Assembly: GCF_963678635.1 (NCBI RefSeq)
Contig: NC_087071.1
Span: 35,455,680 to 35,519,679, forward strand
Length of the DNA: 64,000 bases
Direction: 5' to 3'
DNA from: Symsagittifera roscoffensis
Lineage: Eukaryota; Xenacoelomorpha; Acoela; Convolutidae
Under the pieces are notes generated by a model, which searched no databases, was not told where the DNA came from, and worked only from the letters and a program-made list of their open reading frames with translations. Below, piece after piece: positions 20,861 through 31,820 of the stretch. Each line of letters begins with the position of its first letter. Position 1 is the stretch's first letter. The position numbers were made by a program, and so were the translations under genes.

Positions 20861-22009
20861 ATATTCAAATTTTACACAAAATTTTTATTTCCCAAATGCA
20901 CCAATTTGGATAAAAGTACTATGCATTGACTGTATAGTGGGTCAGCTAAATAAACCTTAACCAAATCAAAATAAATAGCACAAAAACAAGATTTTAAAGG
21001 ACAAAGTTTATATTTTAACCATCGTATATCATTCGATACAAAAGGACCAATTTCACCATCCTCTGAAGGAAACTCCTACATTATGGTAATTGTTGATGCA
21101 TTTACACATTATGTAGCACTCAGCCCAGTACCACATTGTAACGCTTATTATGCTTACACAACACTTTATGAACACTGGATAGCTAAATTCGGATTACCCG
21201 AAATCTTAAATACAGACAACGGTACAGAATTCATAGATAATGAAATCATCACACTATGTCACTTATTTAACATCAAACACAAACGACGTACATCTCATGC
21301 ACCTTGGACAAACGGTTTAGTCGAAGGTATGAACCGTTCATTACAAGAATATCTTAGATGTATCATAAATGGATATGATACAAGATACACAGAATGGTCA
21401 GCAGATGTAAAATTATTTCCCTTAGGATATAATTCACAAATTACGACAACTCTAGGAATGTCACCATACGAAATGGTTTTTAATCAAAAGCCACGTAAAC
21501 CAATTATGTTTACAGCAAATTCTCATAAAAATGCACAAGGTCATTGCCAACCAAATAAAGACTCAGTTTGTTATAACCTACCCTTACACACGCATGATGA
21601 AGATCATTTTCATCATCCGCAAATCCTTAAATTAGCCTCCGGTACACACACCGAATGGATTTTAAATAGAGATAAAAAATACAATGAAATTTACCAAAGA
21701 GTAACAAAAAAATTGTTACAAAGGCAAAACATTAACGAACAAATTAATTCACGCTTTACACCAGCCTCAGATTTAAAAATTGTAACATTTGTCTTAAGAC
21801 CTAATTTTATTACACAAAAAGGAATTTCTAAAAAATTACAACCCCTTCGCAAAGGACCATACCAAATAATTGCCAAACCCACTGACGTAACATATAAAAT
21901 CACCGATTCAGACCAAAAAGAAATTGTTCAACATCGGAACAATATATTGCGTTACTACCAAAAAGAATACGCACTACACGAATTAACTCAATTATATTCT
22001 TTCAAATGA
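20860..22009 (+). pseudogene. pol: Integrase (element 2)
   Basis: An ATG-started frame runs 21083-22009 (308 codons) and is open upstream to at least the first catalytic residue. The acidic triad is complete: Asp at 21035-21037, Asp in TDNGTEF at 21215-21217, Glu in NGLVEGMN at 21323-21325, giving exactly 35 residues between the second Asp and the Glu (D,D-35-E). The C-terminal part has a GPY/F-type module (LRKGPYQII). Remnants of the zinc-binding region lie in broken frames around 20880-20990, one Cys replaced by Gly. The residues after 22009 continue out of frame to an arginine-rich tail near 22190 (SSRLRNQPRKL). The core looks conserved, but the N-terminal domain and all upstream pol domains are lost. 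Confidence 0.9.
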
Positions 22010-22874
22010 AAAGAAATAAATGAACAAAACGACATTCATCATGGAAAACAAAACACAAAACCAACTACAACCCAAAACAATACAAAAAAGCTAGATCAAA
22101 AAATACCTCAAAAAGAAAGGAAAAACAGAAAAATGATAGAAAAAATTATACCACAAGAACAACTCGAGAAATCAGAACATAGAGAGTCATCACGACTTAG
22201 AAATCAACCACGTAAACTACAAAACATTCATCCCACAATCTAAAATATTAAAGAAAGTTGAATTTCAAAAACAACCTAAATTTTAAAATTAATAATCTTT
22301 GCACCTCTGAATCATTTTGAATTTTCATTTTTCAAAATAACATGCTGACAATTACGCAATAATTCTAGTTCAAATTTAGCCAGTAGGATTCATTCAATTC
22401 GTCACCTTCTATAACTATAACACCAACCAATTAGACGAAAGATATTAAACTCCAGGAATATCTATAACTATAACTTTACAACCTCCAGGTCAAAAATAAG
22501 CAAACCACTCAAACTTGACAACTAAAATAAATACCACCATAATATCATAACCCTTCCTTATCTAATAACGCAAAGATCAACAATATTTTCCCAACTTAGA
22601 CCTCAAAAACCCCCCAACCAAAAATGATAAATTAGCCTAAAGTAAAAATACGACCATATTAGTTTAGCCTAAAGTACAAAAATCTCAAAAAAAACCCCAG
22701 ATCACCTGACAAATAAAAATAAAGTAAAGAAGACCTCCCGAACACCATAAAATTCGCCCCCAACAGTTTTTCACAAAACTCAACCCACTTGCCAAAAAAC
22801 CAATAAATAACTCGACCACACTTGAAAGTCGCCAAAAACAACAAAAAATATTCGACCAAGGAGTCATTTCTTAA
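22010..22874. other. Spacer between integrase tail and ORF2 region (element 2)
   Basis: Apart from the arginine-rich pol tail around 22132-22243 I see no coding region. The minus-strand open frames near 22660-22867 are hydrophobic by composition only. Confidence 0.5.
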
Positions 22875-23291
22875 ATGCTCTTCTCTCGATCAGACAATAC
22901 AATTTTCAACATTTTCTTGAACTTTTTCACAATACTTAAACTTTTATTCATTTTTCTCTGTGATACCTTTGAAGCTTTTATAAGAATTTTAATCATTTTT
23001 TGCAATATTCTTGTAATTTTCTACTCCCAATTTGAAATATATCTCCAACTTTCCCAAATCATTGACCATATTCACAGGTACGATAACCCAAAGTTTATTT
23101 AAATGATACGAACAATTTTTAGTAGAACAGATATTTTTTTACTATTTGTAATTTTTATAACATTTTTATCATCCTTAATATTGACAATGTGCAAATGTAC
23201 AAAAAAGGCAATAATCACATTCGCCTTAGCATCAATCTTTTTAATTCTTTTCCTTGAAGAATACTACAATAAACATAAATTTTTTTACTAA
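22875..23291 (+). CDS. Two small back-to-back hydrophobic ORFs (element 2)
   Basis: 22875-23102 (75 codons) and 23103-23291 (62 codons) abut exactly: the TAA of the first is followed at once by the ATG of the second. Both are Phe/Ile/Leu-rich. The first has two or three hydrophobic stretches and the second two (LLFVIFITFLSSLILTM; ALASIFLILFLEE). They might encode tiny membrane proteins of the element. A+T-rich DNA also yields such frames by chance, and the second element copy is truncated before this region, so conservation cannot be tested here. Confidence 0.35.
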
Positions 23292-23330
23292 GAAAAATCA
23301 ATCAGAAAACCTTCAAAAATTGCTAACTAA

Positions 23331-24434
23331 CAATCAAACAGTCAGTCTTCACCGACATCATCCCAAGAAAACCCGACAATACCTACAACTACCCAAAACC
23401 ACCAAACATCCACACGAATTTCTTTCCAAGATAACCCATACACTTTTGAAGAACGACACGCTCGCTTATCTGAACCATTAGAACCAGTTCAGCGACAGGC
23501 ACCCCTAAGTGAACCAACATATAACTTGTACCCAACATTACCACAAGAATTAAGTAGAATAAGAAATATCAGTCAAAACCAAAATACAGTTGAAATAAAT
23601 AGACAAATTATACATCCACGACGAAATAGAAATTTTCAAACCCCCCGAGTTTATTTTGATATAACCCAATCCCCATCACCAAGTACTCCAGAAAACCCAA
23701 TTAGCATACTACCGGAAACCCCTACACTTCTTTCACAACGTAGCATCTCAAGTATACCCTCAGATTACTTAGGTTCAACACCAACATCTGAAAAAATACG
23801 TGACAATCCCTTTAACCCCCCCAACCAAACATCACGACTACCATATTGGACAACGCACTCAATCACACAAGGTGAACCAAATTTAATAAAGGACCCAATA
23901 GATATTTCTACGGATACAACAACACCATCACCACTACCAGAAACATTATCACTACCATCAACACCATCAATAAGCCAGCTTTCACCGACGCCTTTCCCCC
24001 TAAATTTTCCAAATAACCTCGACGCTAGATATCGAGAACAATCATCAACAAATATCCCTTTAAGATTAGATTGGAACACGTTCACAGCACCTCCACCATT
24101 ATTTGGACAACACCCAGAAAGTAATCGACTCCACAATTGGGCACTCTATAGACTACAATCTAGACAAGACATCCACGAAGACATTCGTGACCATAACATC
24201 CAAATACTCCAAAAAAATAGTCTACAATTAAAATTCGAAATCATGGTTAAACTTAATAACATTGCTCAACATCCTTACCCATTAAACCCACCCAATATAA
24301 CAGCTCAATCGCTACCACCACCATTTATAACAACTGAAGTAATAGATAAATACGACAAATATACCAAAAAGACAATTGGTTACATCACATTTTATAACCC
24401 CTACTCAGGATTATCATACACATGTATATTCTAA
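23331..24434 (+). CDS. ORF2: Pro/Ser/Thr-rich protein (element 2)
   Basis: First ATG at 23526 (302 codons), but the frame is open back to a stop at 23328-23330, so translation may start upstream or by splicing. Residues ~40-170 are Pro/Ser/Thr/Asn-rich and probably disordered. The last ~130 residues are more regular, with IPLRLDWNTFTAPPPLFG and a Gln/His-rich helix-like segment. The second copy (57865-58281) preserves that part best (IPLRLDWNTF again), arguing that the protein was under selection. Its stop codon lies inside the start of ORF3. I do not recognise a family. A structural or matrix-like role is possible but is only inference from position before the envelope. Confidence 0.65.
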   Translation, partial: QSNSQSSPTSSQENPTIPTTTQNHQTSTRISFQDNPYTFEERHARLSEPLEPVQRQAPLSEPTYNLYPTLPQELSRIRNISQNQNTVEINRQIIHPRRNRNFQTPRVYFDITQSPSPSTPENPISILPETPTLLSQRSISSIPSDYLGSTPTSEKIRDNPFNPPNQTSRLPYWTTHSITQGEPNLIKDPIDISTDTTTPSPLPETLSLPSTPSISQLSPTPFPLNFPNNLDARYREQSSTNIPLRLDWNTFTAPPPLFGQHPESNRLHNWALYRLQSRQDIHEDIRDHNIQILQKNSLQLKFEIMVKLNNIAQHPYPLNPPNITAQSLPPPFITTEVIDKYDKYTKKTIGYITFYNPYSGLSYTCIF

Positions 24435-26951
24435 AAATATTGATATTTCAACAAATCCTTTTTCTAATATTTTCCGATCAAAACACAAATCCTCCTCCCC
24501 GCACAGGACGCCAGGACTTATTAGTAACACACTACGATTGTGAAGAAAATGAACAAAAAACACTACATAAATATGCAATAAATCAAGTATCACAATGCGA
24601 AACGGAACCACAAGCTATAGAAACTACAAATGTAATAGCGACACTGTATTCAAAAGCCCGAGCAACAACAGTCGCAGGATATAAATTTACAGCAAAATTT
24701 TCCGAAAAGAAAGTACATTGTTCACAAGTTTCAAACGGAAATAAAAACCGACTTGACCACGAATCATTCTACCAAAGTAATATAGAACGACTTCTACATC
24801 TAAATCCCGATGATTGTAAAAACGAGCTACTCAGATTAAATATCACAAGAAATAAAAACACCGACAGAAAACTAGTATATTTTCAAGTCTTTGCCGATTC
24901 TGTACACTAAGCAGAACTTGAATGATATCAAGGACATATAAAACTAGATGAAAAATACCCATACAACGGCGCACACGGAAGATTAACTTATGACATACAC
25001 GATAAGCACTGGATACCACACATTGGTATAAATAATCCATCAAACTGCAAAGCAGACACAAAAAACAAAGGATATCAAGAAATAATGTTTTTCGATTGGA
25101 AAATACGACTCGAAAAAATACAAATCACAAGAGATTTATCCGACAACACAATGATCTATCAAGGAATTAGATTACCTTGTAAAAACGATCAAGGTTATTG
25201 TGATCCCACAACACGGACACAAGCAACAATTGTTTGGTTTCCCGAAGATACATGCACAACATTTCAAGTAGCAAAAATACACGCTCGAATGATAAAATTT
25301 CACGAAAAAAAATTTATACAATCAATTTCATTTGAACAAGTCCATCCATCACAAAAACAAAGTACTGATTTTCGAAATCTTCATAATATAGAAAATAAAT
25401 TAACACGTTTCCAAAAATACCAAGAAACAGAAATCGCATGCAAATACAGAAACCCACTTTACAAAACACAATATTCTGAAATACTAGTTGAATACGAAAA
25501 AGGTTTCGACATGACCACTGGAAAAACAAAATTTGACCCGTATGCCACAGGTCACCTTCCAAACGAAGGAACATCATATATACCAGTTAAGTTTCAAAAA
25601 ATTAATGATCAACCTGGTGGAAAACTAAAGCCACATGACACTAGAAGCACACGTTTACAAGAACTATCACTAATGAATAACACAAATTTCGGTAAAATTC
25701 ATTACGATATCTACTTGGATATGATGTTAGACTACACAACTAGTCGAATTTTTCAAGAAAAGTCACTCTCCGAATTAGAGACACTTCATCAACTATGCGA
25801 ATTTGAAAGAACACAAATCCTACAATCACTCGCACTAGCAGTACTAAAAATACCCTACGCAGGATACTTATTATCAGGAAACAGATCAAATTTTCTCGAC
25901 TACGAAGGAAATATTTTATGGTTTTATACTTGGACCAAAAAATATCACCACTATATGTTTTTGAAGACAAACGTTGATATAAAAGAATCCCTATATTCCA
26001 TAAAAATAAAGTACATTTTGTGGACACACTTTCAAGACGATCATATTTTTGGGATACCGCAGTCCCATGTGGATCAGAAATAGCCACAATGTAGTACAAT
26101 TGAATCCTGATGAAGATAAAAACTATCTCCTTACATCATACCCTACATTAATGCAATCACTCAAAAAAATTTCACCCGAGAGCATCAGAGCTATTGCTCG
26201 TAGTCCAAATATTGATTTACAATCAATTGGAATATATTCAAAATCAGATATCCAACACCACAATAGAACACAACAATTCCAAGAATTATTAACACAAATG
26301 GACACTATACAAAGACAATCAATTGACCAAAATTTACGCAAACTTGCCGAAACCGCAGGATTTGCAGATATTTATACACAAGATTATAGCGGATATTTTA
26401 AAGACATTAAAGACTTTATATATCTAAACGGTGAAAAATACAGACCACAAGATATTTCACCCATAAAAGTTTTTAGCTTTGTTACCCTAAAAAATGAAAT
26501 TCTCGATTTTCTAGGATGGCCCTATTACATCTTAGAAAAATTAACTATCCTATACGCAATGTTTAACTTTATAGGATTTCTTTTTTCACTTTTAAAAGGA
26601 ATCTATATCACATGCGCTATACACAAACAAGTAAATAGACAAGCAAGTGTAGCACGCATACTATTTGCAGGATTTTTTGGAATTTTTTCATCATCAATAA
26701 ACAAAATTCTTCTAGACGCACAAATAAAAGAATATAATACAAAAATAGCGACAAGACAGAACACATATGACGAAGAACATAATAACATAGAAGAAACACC
26801 TACCGCACCACAGTTGCCACCCCTACCACATAACCATCCATTATCCTTAGTCCCACGTAATTTTCGAAACCTAGCTATAACACATAACCCAAATTTTAGA
26901 CCAAACATATCGCAAAGTCCCATACAACATATAATGACACATCATTCTTAA
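24422..26951 (+). pseudogene. env: ORF3: envelope-like glycoprotein, interrupted (element 2)
   Basis: Starts at ATG 24422, overlapping ORF2 by 13 nt. The first ~19 residues are hydrophobic with a basic start, like a signal peptide. The ectodomain frame has scattered Cys, HCS and NRS/NLT-type sites. It stops at 24908-24910, with another stop close by, resumes in the same frame (25085-26083), and shifts frame near 25945. The last segment (26049-26951) carries a long hydrophobic stretch around residues 165-195 (YAMFNFIGFLFSLLKGIY), then a second one (ARILFAGFFGIF), then a Pro/Asn-rich tail. Signal peptide, large ectodomain and C-terminal membrane anchor fit a class of retroelement envelopes; I cannot name the viral family. 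The decayed copy at 58434-61036 follows the same plan. Broken here by two stops and at least one frameshift. Confidence 0.75.
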
Positions 26952-27033
26952 GATGATAATTCATACGAACAAATTATAGAACAACCCCATACCACCGCTT
27001 TTCAGTCTCAAAATAATAATTTTTTAGCCCACG

Positions 27034-27489
27034 ATGAGCCGAAAACTTGGATCCCTACACAGCTCATATTCCCATCCAACCAACCTCCACACTCCAATCC
27101 CAATAATCCCACTTTTTGCTTTCCCACCACCCGACTTTCCAACTATTAATATATCATCAAGCATGAATTCGGATACTAATTCAGATATTTCAGTTTTATA
27201 CTCCATCTCACAACTTAATAACCCTAATATAGAAATTCCTGACGAATTTGCAGACTCCGAACCATCTCCATCTAATAGTTTTCAAACCAACTCCTCAGTT
27301 TTTTCAAAACCCCCTTTTCAACCAATCCCACCAAATAATCCACTCCCATCCGTTTCCACTCCTTTTTATGCTTCGCAAGTAACCCCAACCTATTCTTCAT
27401 TTCATTCCGACCGATCATCTGATAATTCTCCAGATACCCCCAAATCTCCCAGGAACTCGATAATTTTATCACCCTACAACAACAGCTAA
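27034..27489 (+). CDS. ORF4a, unit 1: Pro/Ser-rich N-terminal part
   Basis: 151 codons from ATG 27034, rich in Pro/Ser/Asn/Phe, no domain recognised. It ends early. In the second element copy (61784-62305) the same sequence continues in one frame into a Gln/Thr-rich stretch and HRAYRTFK-like residues, so the stop at 27487 results from a frameshift around 27440-27480. It is probably the N-terminus of ORF4b rather than a separate protein. It follows the envelope by about 80 bp. Confidence 0.6.
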   Translation: MSRKLGSLHSSYSHPTNLHTPIPIIPLFAFPPPDFPTINISSSMNSDTNSDISVLYSISQLNNPNIEIPDEFADSEPSPSNSFQTNSSVFSKPPFQPIPPNNPLPSVSTPFYASQVTPTYSSFHSDRSSDNSPDTPKSPRNSIILSPYNNS

Positions 27490-27929
27490 TACACCCTAAC
27501 ACCCTCACTATAAATCAAATTTCATCCACAATAGAATCCTATCACCCACCTACTCCTACACCCTCCTCAGCTTACACTTCATCATTAGCACAATCATCCA
27601 CATCCACCGAATCATCGAATAGCACTCACCGAGCTTATCGCACTTTTAAAAGAAAATTCCCGAACCATCCATTCCCGACCAAACCAGGAACAGCCTGCGA
27701 ATATATTAATCATCCACACCATACCAACACGAAAGATTTTCTAGCAATCACCTTACCCTCATTCCCACAATATACTTTAAACACACCTAACGACACTAAC
27801 GACACACGTAGTTTTGTAGATGAACATGTTTTAATGCCCACACTTCACTGAACAGCATATTTTCAATTTACTAATCCCCTTTGCCTGCCACTCTCTAGTA
27901 CTCATAACGATATAGAAAAGAATAAAGAT

Positions 27930-28925
27930 ATGCTATATAGACTCACCGCAACACTAACACCTAGACAATTTACTTATATAGGATATAAAAAATCACTAAA
28001 AACATTCACTGCACGCCGAGCTAACGAATTTACAATAGAATATTACGAGCATAATATCATCCGAACTAATCAAGACCAATTTCTAGATGACGACCGCTTC
28101 GCTAACCCACAACTAACAAGAAAATTCTTCATCAAAACTTCATATGTATTCACACTTAATATTTTTGATAGAAAATATGATCACATCGTTTCTGAAGCAC
28201 TAACTGATTTTCAAGCTTGCGAAAGTTTTAAAGAAAAATTTCAGTTATTTTCACTTACCTTTCACTTCCTTGCACCACATGAACGCGATTTGCACTGTTC
28301 ACACGACATTATGTTACGCACTAAACAGACTCATACATATACATACTATCGCTTCATACAAAATCATTTTGATTTACATACTCCATCAAGACAACCACAC
28401 CATCGTTTTCAGTTTCTTAACTCGAAGTACACTTCACAATTTTTTCTTAATTTCACCTATTGCATCAAAGATACTAACCTCCACGGCATCCTCCGCAATT
28501 ATGACCCAGTAACACAAATGTATATATTTTGCCCCATCACGATGACCTTCAACGCCGAAGAATCCAGACCCTTCCTTATCCCACATGAATTTATCCAGCC
28601 TATAGAAATCCCAATATTAGAATTTATTCACAATACTAAATATAATCACAAAATATATAACCTCATTCAAAACACACCTTATGAGTTTGCAGTAGGCACC
28701 GAAGAACTAAAAACCATTAAAGCACTTCAATTGCTTTGGCCACTGCTCCAAACTAAAAACATCATTCGCATACTAGCAAAATTACTAATAAATTCGAACA
28801 TAATACACGACATCTTTCCCCACGGCTTTTTCCCAGAGATTAACAGGTAAGTATAATTTAAAAATTTTCTTAACTAATAAATTTAAATTAGTACTAACCA
28901 TTCTTTATTCATGTTTCTTTTACAG
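27930..28925 (+). CDS. ORF4b, unit 1: conserved accessory protein with a 3' intron
   Basis: 306 codons from ATG 27930 (27930-28850 unspliced). The frame is open upstream to a TGA at 27849-27851, present in both units. Rich in Phe/His/Tyr/Asn, predicted globular, no signal peptide or membrane anchor seen. Motifs: LTFHFLAPHERDLHCSHDIM, THTYTYYRFIQNHF, FLNSKYTSQFFLNFTYCIKD and a C-terminal KALQLLWPLLQ helix. The unspliced frame stops inside a GTAAGT donor at 28847; removing 28847-28925 extends it by about 18 codons. The third copy (62460-63060) keeps these blocks and the intron. I do not recognise a family. Its place after an envelope gene suggests a retroviral-type accessory protein (inference). 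Confidence 0.65.
28847..28925 (+). other. Predicted 79-bp intron at the end of ORF4, unit 1
   Basis: Donor AACAG|GTAAGT at 28847, acceptor TTTCTTTTACAG at 28925. Equivalent introns are at 31742-31820 and 63054-63131 (donor GTAAAT, acceptor TTTCTTCATTAG). Confidence 0.7.
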
Positions 28926-29548
28926 TTTTAGTCTTCATACCACGATCATCTGCAAAAAACAGGAAAAAAAATAAAAAATAAACTTGTTAAAATTCTTCTA
29001 AACTTCATTAATATTTTACACAAAATAGTTTGATAAAATTCATACCCAATGTAGTAAATTAATTTATAAATTGTTTTCCCATAAAGCAGTAAATTTATTT
29101 ACGATGAAAATTTATAACTTTAAATTCCCCCCAAAACTAGCAGTAAAATTGAAATTCTATGTAATAAATTGATAAAATGAAAATGCAGTACTAACCCTTT
29201 GATATTTTCATTCACTCGCACAGGAATTTTATCCAAACTCGCTCGCACAGCTCGCCCACGAAGAATTGTTTAAATAATGATTTTAAGTTTCAAGTTTTCA
29301 CACTCAACAACTCTAACACACGATAACAAGTTTCAAACTTTCCTTTAACCCGGTTGGAAAAGAATTATATACTAAACCAAACTAACCAACGCACCTTACT
29401 AAACACCACAAACCATAACATAACAGCATGACTAAGAAAAGAAAACTAACGGTACCCAAACCGGATTAACCCAGTTTAAAACTGGATAATTTATTCTTTT
29501 GAAGACTATTATAAAGTCTAAGAAAGAAATAATAAAACACAAAAAACG
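28926..29548 (+). other. 3' region of ORF4, unit 1
   Basis: Non-coding. It holds repeated GCAGTAAA/GTAGTAAA motifs (29050-29195), an AACCCGGTTGGAAA block (29347) and two small hairpins: CCAGTTTAAAACTGG (29471-29485) and AGACT...AGTCT (29503-29519). All are found again in unit 2 and, altered, near 63270-63755. Confidence 0.6.
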
Positions 29549-29844
29549 CGCATACTATTTGCAGGATTTTTTGGAATTTTTTCATCATCAATAAACAAAA
29601 TTCTTCTAGACGCACAAATAAAAGAATATAATACAAAAATAGCGACAAGACAGAACACATATGACGAAGAACATAATAACATAGAAGTAACACCTACCGC
29701 ACCACAGTTGCCACCCCTACCACATAACCATCCATTATCCTTAGTCCCACGTAATTTTCGAAACCTAGCTATAACACATAACCCAAATTTTAGACCAAAC
29801 ATATCGCAAAGTCCCATACAACATATAATGACACATCATTCTTA
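29549..29844 (+). pseudogene. env: Duplicated envelope tail (unit 2)
   Basis: Repeats the last ~300 bp of the envelope ORF (ARILFAGFFGIF membrane stretch through the Pro/Asn-rich tail) without a start. A by-product of the tandem duplication. Confidence 0.8.
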
Positions 29845-29928
29845 AGATGATAATTCATACGAACAAATTATAGAACAACCCCATACCACCGCTTTTCAGT
29901 CTCAAAATAATCAATTTTTTAGCCCACG

Positions 29929-30384
29929 ATGAGCCGAAAACTTGGATCCCTACACCGCTCAAATTCCCATCCAACCAACCTCCACACTCCAATCCCAATA
30001 ATCCCACTTTTTGCTTTCCCACCACCCGACTTTCCAACTATTAATATATCATCAAGCATGAATTCGGATACTTATTCAGATATTTCAGTTTTATACTCCA
30101 TCTCACAACTTAATAACCCTAATATAGAAACTCCTGACGAATTTGCAGACTCCGAACCATCTCCATCTAATAGTTTTCAAACCAACTCCTCAGTTTTTTC
30201 AAAACCCCCTTTTCAACCAATCCCACCAAATAATCCACTCCCATCCGTTTCCACTCCTTTTTATGCTTCGCAAGTAACCCCAACCTATTCTTCATTTCAT
30301 TCCGACCGATCATCTAATAATTCTCCAGATACCCCCAAATCTCCCAGGAACTCGATAATTTTATCACCCTACAACAACAGCTAA
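29929..30384 (+). CDS. ORF4a, unit 2
   Basis: 151 codons, nearly identical to 27034-27489, with the same premature frame end. The frameshift therefore predates the duplication. Confidence 0.6.
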   Translation: MSRKLGSLHRSNSHPTNLHTPIPIIPLFAFPPPDFPTINISSSMNSDTYSDISVLYSISQLNNPNIETPDEFADSEPSPSNSFQTNSSVFSKPPFQPIPPNNPLPSVSTPFYASQVTPTYSSFHSDRSSNNSPDTPKSPRNSIILSPYNNS

Positions 30385-30824
30385 TACACCCTAACACCCT
30401 CACTATAAATCAAATTTCATCCACAATAGAATCCTATCACCCACCTACTCCTACACCCTCCTCAGCTTACACTGCATCATTAGCACAATCATCCACATCC
30501 ACCGAATCATCGAATAGCACTCACCGAGCTTATCGCACTTTTAAAAGAAAATTCCAGAACCATCCATTCCCGACCAAACCAGGAACAGCCTGCGAATATA
30601 TTAATCATCCACACCATACCAACACGAAAGATTTTCTAGCACTCACCTTACCCTCATTCCCACAATATACTTTAAACACACCTAACGACACTAACGACAC
30701 ACGTAGTTTTGTAGATGAACATGTTTTAATGCCCACACTTCACTGAACAGCATATTACCAATTTACTAATCCCCTTTGCCTGCCACTCTCTAGTACTCAT
30801 AACGATATAGAAAAGAATAAAGAT

Positions 30825-31820
30825 ATGCTATATAGACTCACCGCAACACTAACACCTAGACAATTTACTTATATAGGATATAAAAAATCACTAAAAACAT
30901 TCACTGCACCCCGAGCTAACGAATTTACAATAGAATATTACGACCATAATATCATCCGAACTAATCAAGACCAATTTCTAGATGACGACCGCTTCGCTAA
31001 CCCACAACTAACAAAAAAATTCTTCATCAAAACGTCATATGTATTCACACTTAATATTTTTGATAGAAAATATGATCACATCGTTTCTGAAGCACTAACT
31101 GATTTTCAAGCTTGCGAAAGTTTTAAAGAAAAATTTCAGTTATTTTCACTAACCTTTCACTTCCTTGCACCACATGAACGCGATTTGCACTGTTCACACG
31201 ACATTATGTTACGCACTAAACAGACTCATACATATACATACTATCGCTTCATACAAAATCATTTTGATTTACATACTCCATCAAGACAACCACACCATCG
31301 TTTTCAGTTTCTTAACTCGAAGTACACTTCACAATTTTTTCTTAATTTCACCTATTGCATCAAAGATACTAACCTCCACGGCATCCTCCGCAATTATGAC
31401 CCAGTAACACAAATGTATATATTTTGCCCCATCACGATGACCTTCAACGCCGAAGAATCCAGACCCTTCCTTATCCCACATGAATTTATCCAGCCTATAG
31501 AAATCCCAATATTAGAATTTATTCACAATACTAAATATAATCACAAAATATATAACCTCATTCAAAACACACCTTATGAGTTTGCAGTAGGCACCGAAGA
31601 ACTAAAAACCATTAAAGCACTTCAATTGCTTTGGCCACTGCTCCAAACTAACAACATCATTCGCATACTAGCAAAATTACTAACAAATTCGAACATAATA
31701 CACGACATCTTTCCCCACGGCTTTTTCCCAGAGATTAACAGGTAAGTATAATTTAAAAATATTCTTAACTAATAAATTTAAATTAGTACTAACCATTCTT
31801 TATTCATGTTTCTTTTACAG
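30825..31820 (+). CDS. ORF4b, unit 2, with 3' intron
   Basis: 306 codons (30825-31745), a handful of substitutions from unit 1 (for example Arg/Pro, Glu/Asp and Arg/Lys within the first 60 residues) and no new stops or indels. The upstream TGA is shared (30744-30746). Donor GTAAGT at 31742, acceptor TTTTACAG at 31820. The conserved length after duplication means either little time has passed or the frame is maintained; I cannot tell which without a substitution analysis. Confidence 0.65.

Noticed and set aside
23765-24136. Minus-strand 123-codon frame opposite ORF2
   Set aside because: Antisense shadow of the Pro/Ser/Thr-rich ORF2; not conserved in the second copy.
26603-26923. Hydrophobic minus-strand frames opposite the envelope tail (again at 29518-29817)
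   Set aside because: Shadows of the envelope C-terminus; no start or splice context, repeated only through the duplication.
28270-28512. 80-codon frame overlapping ORF4b, repeated at 31165-31407
   Set aside because: Out-of-frame overlap duplicated along with ORF4b; identity follows from the duplication and gives no independent evidence of coding.
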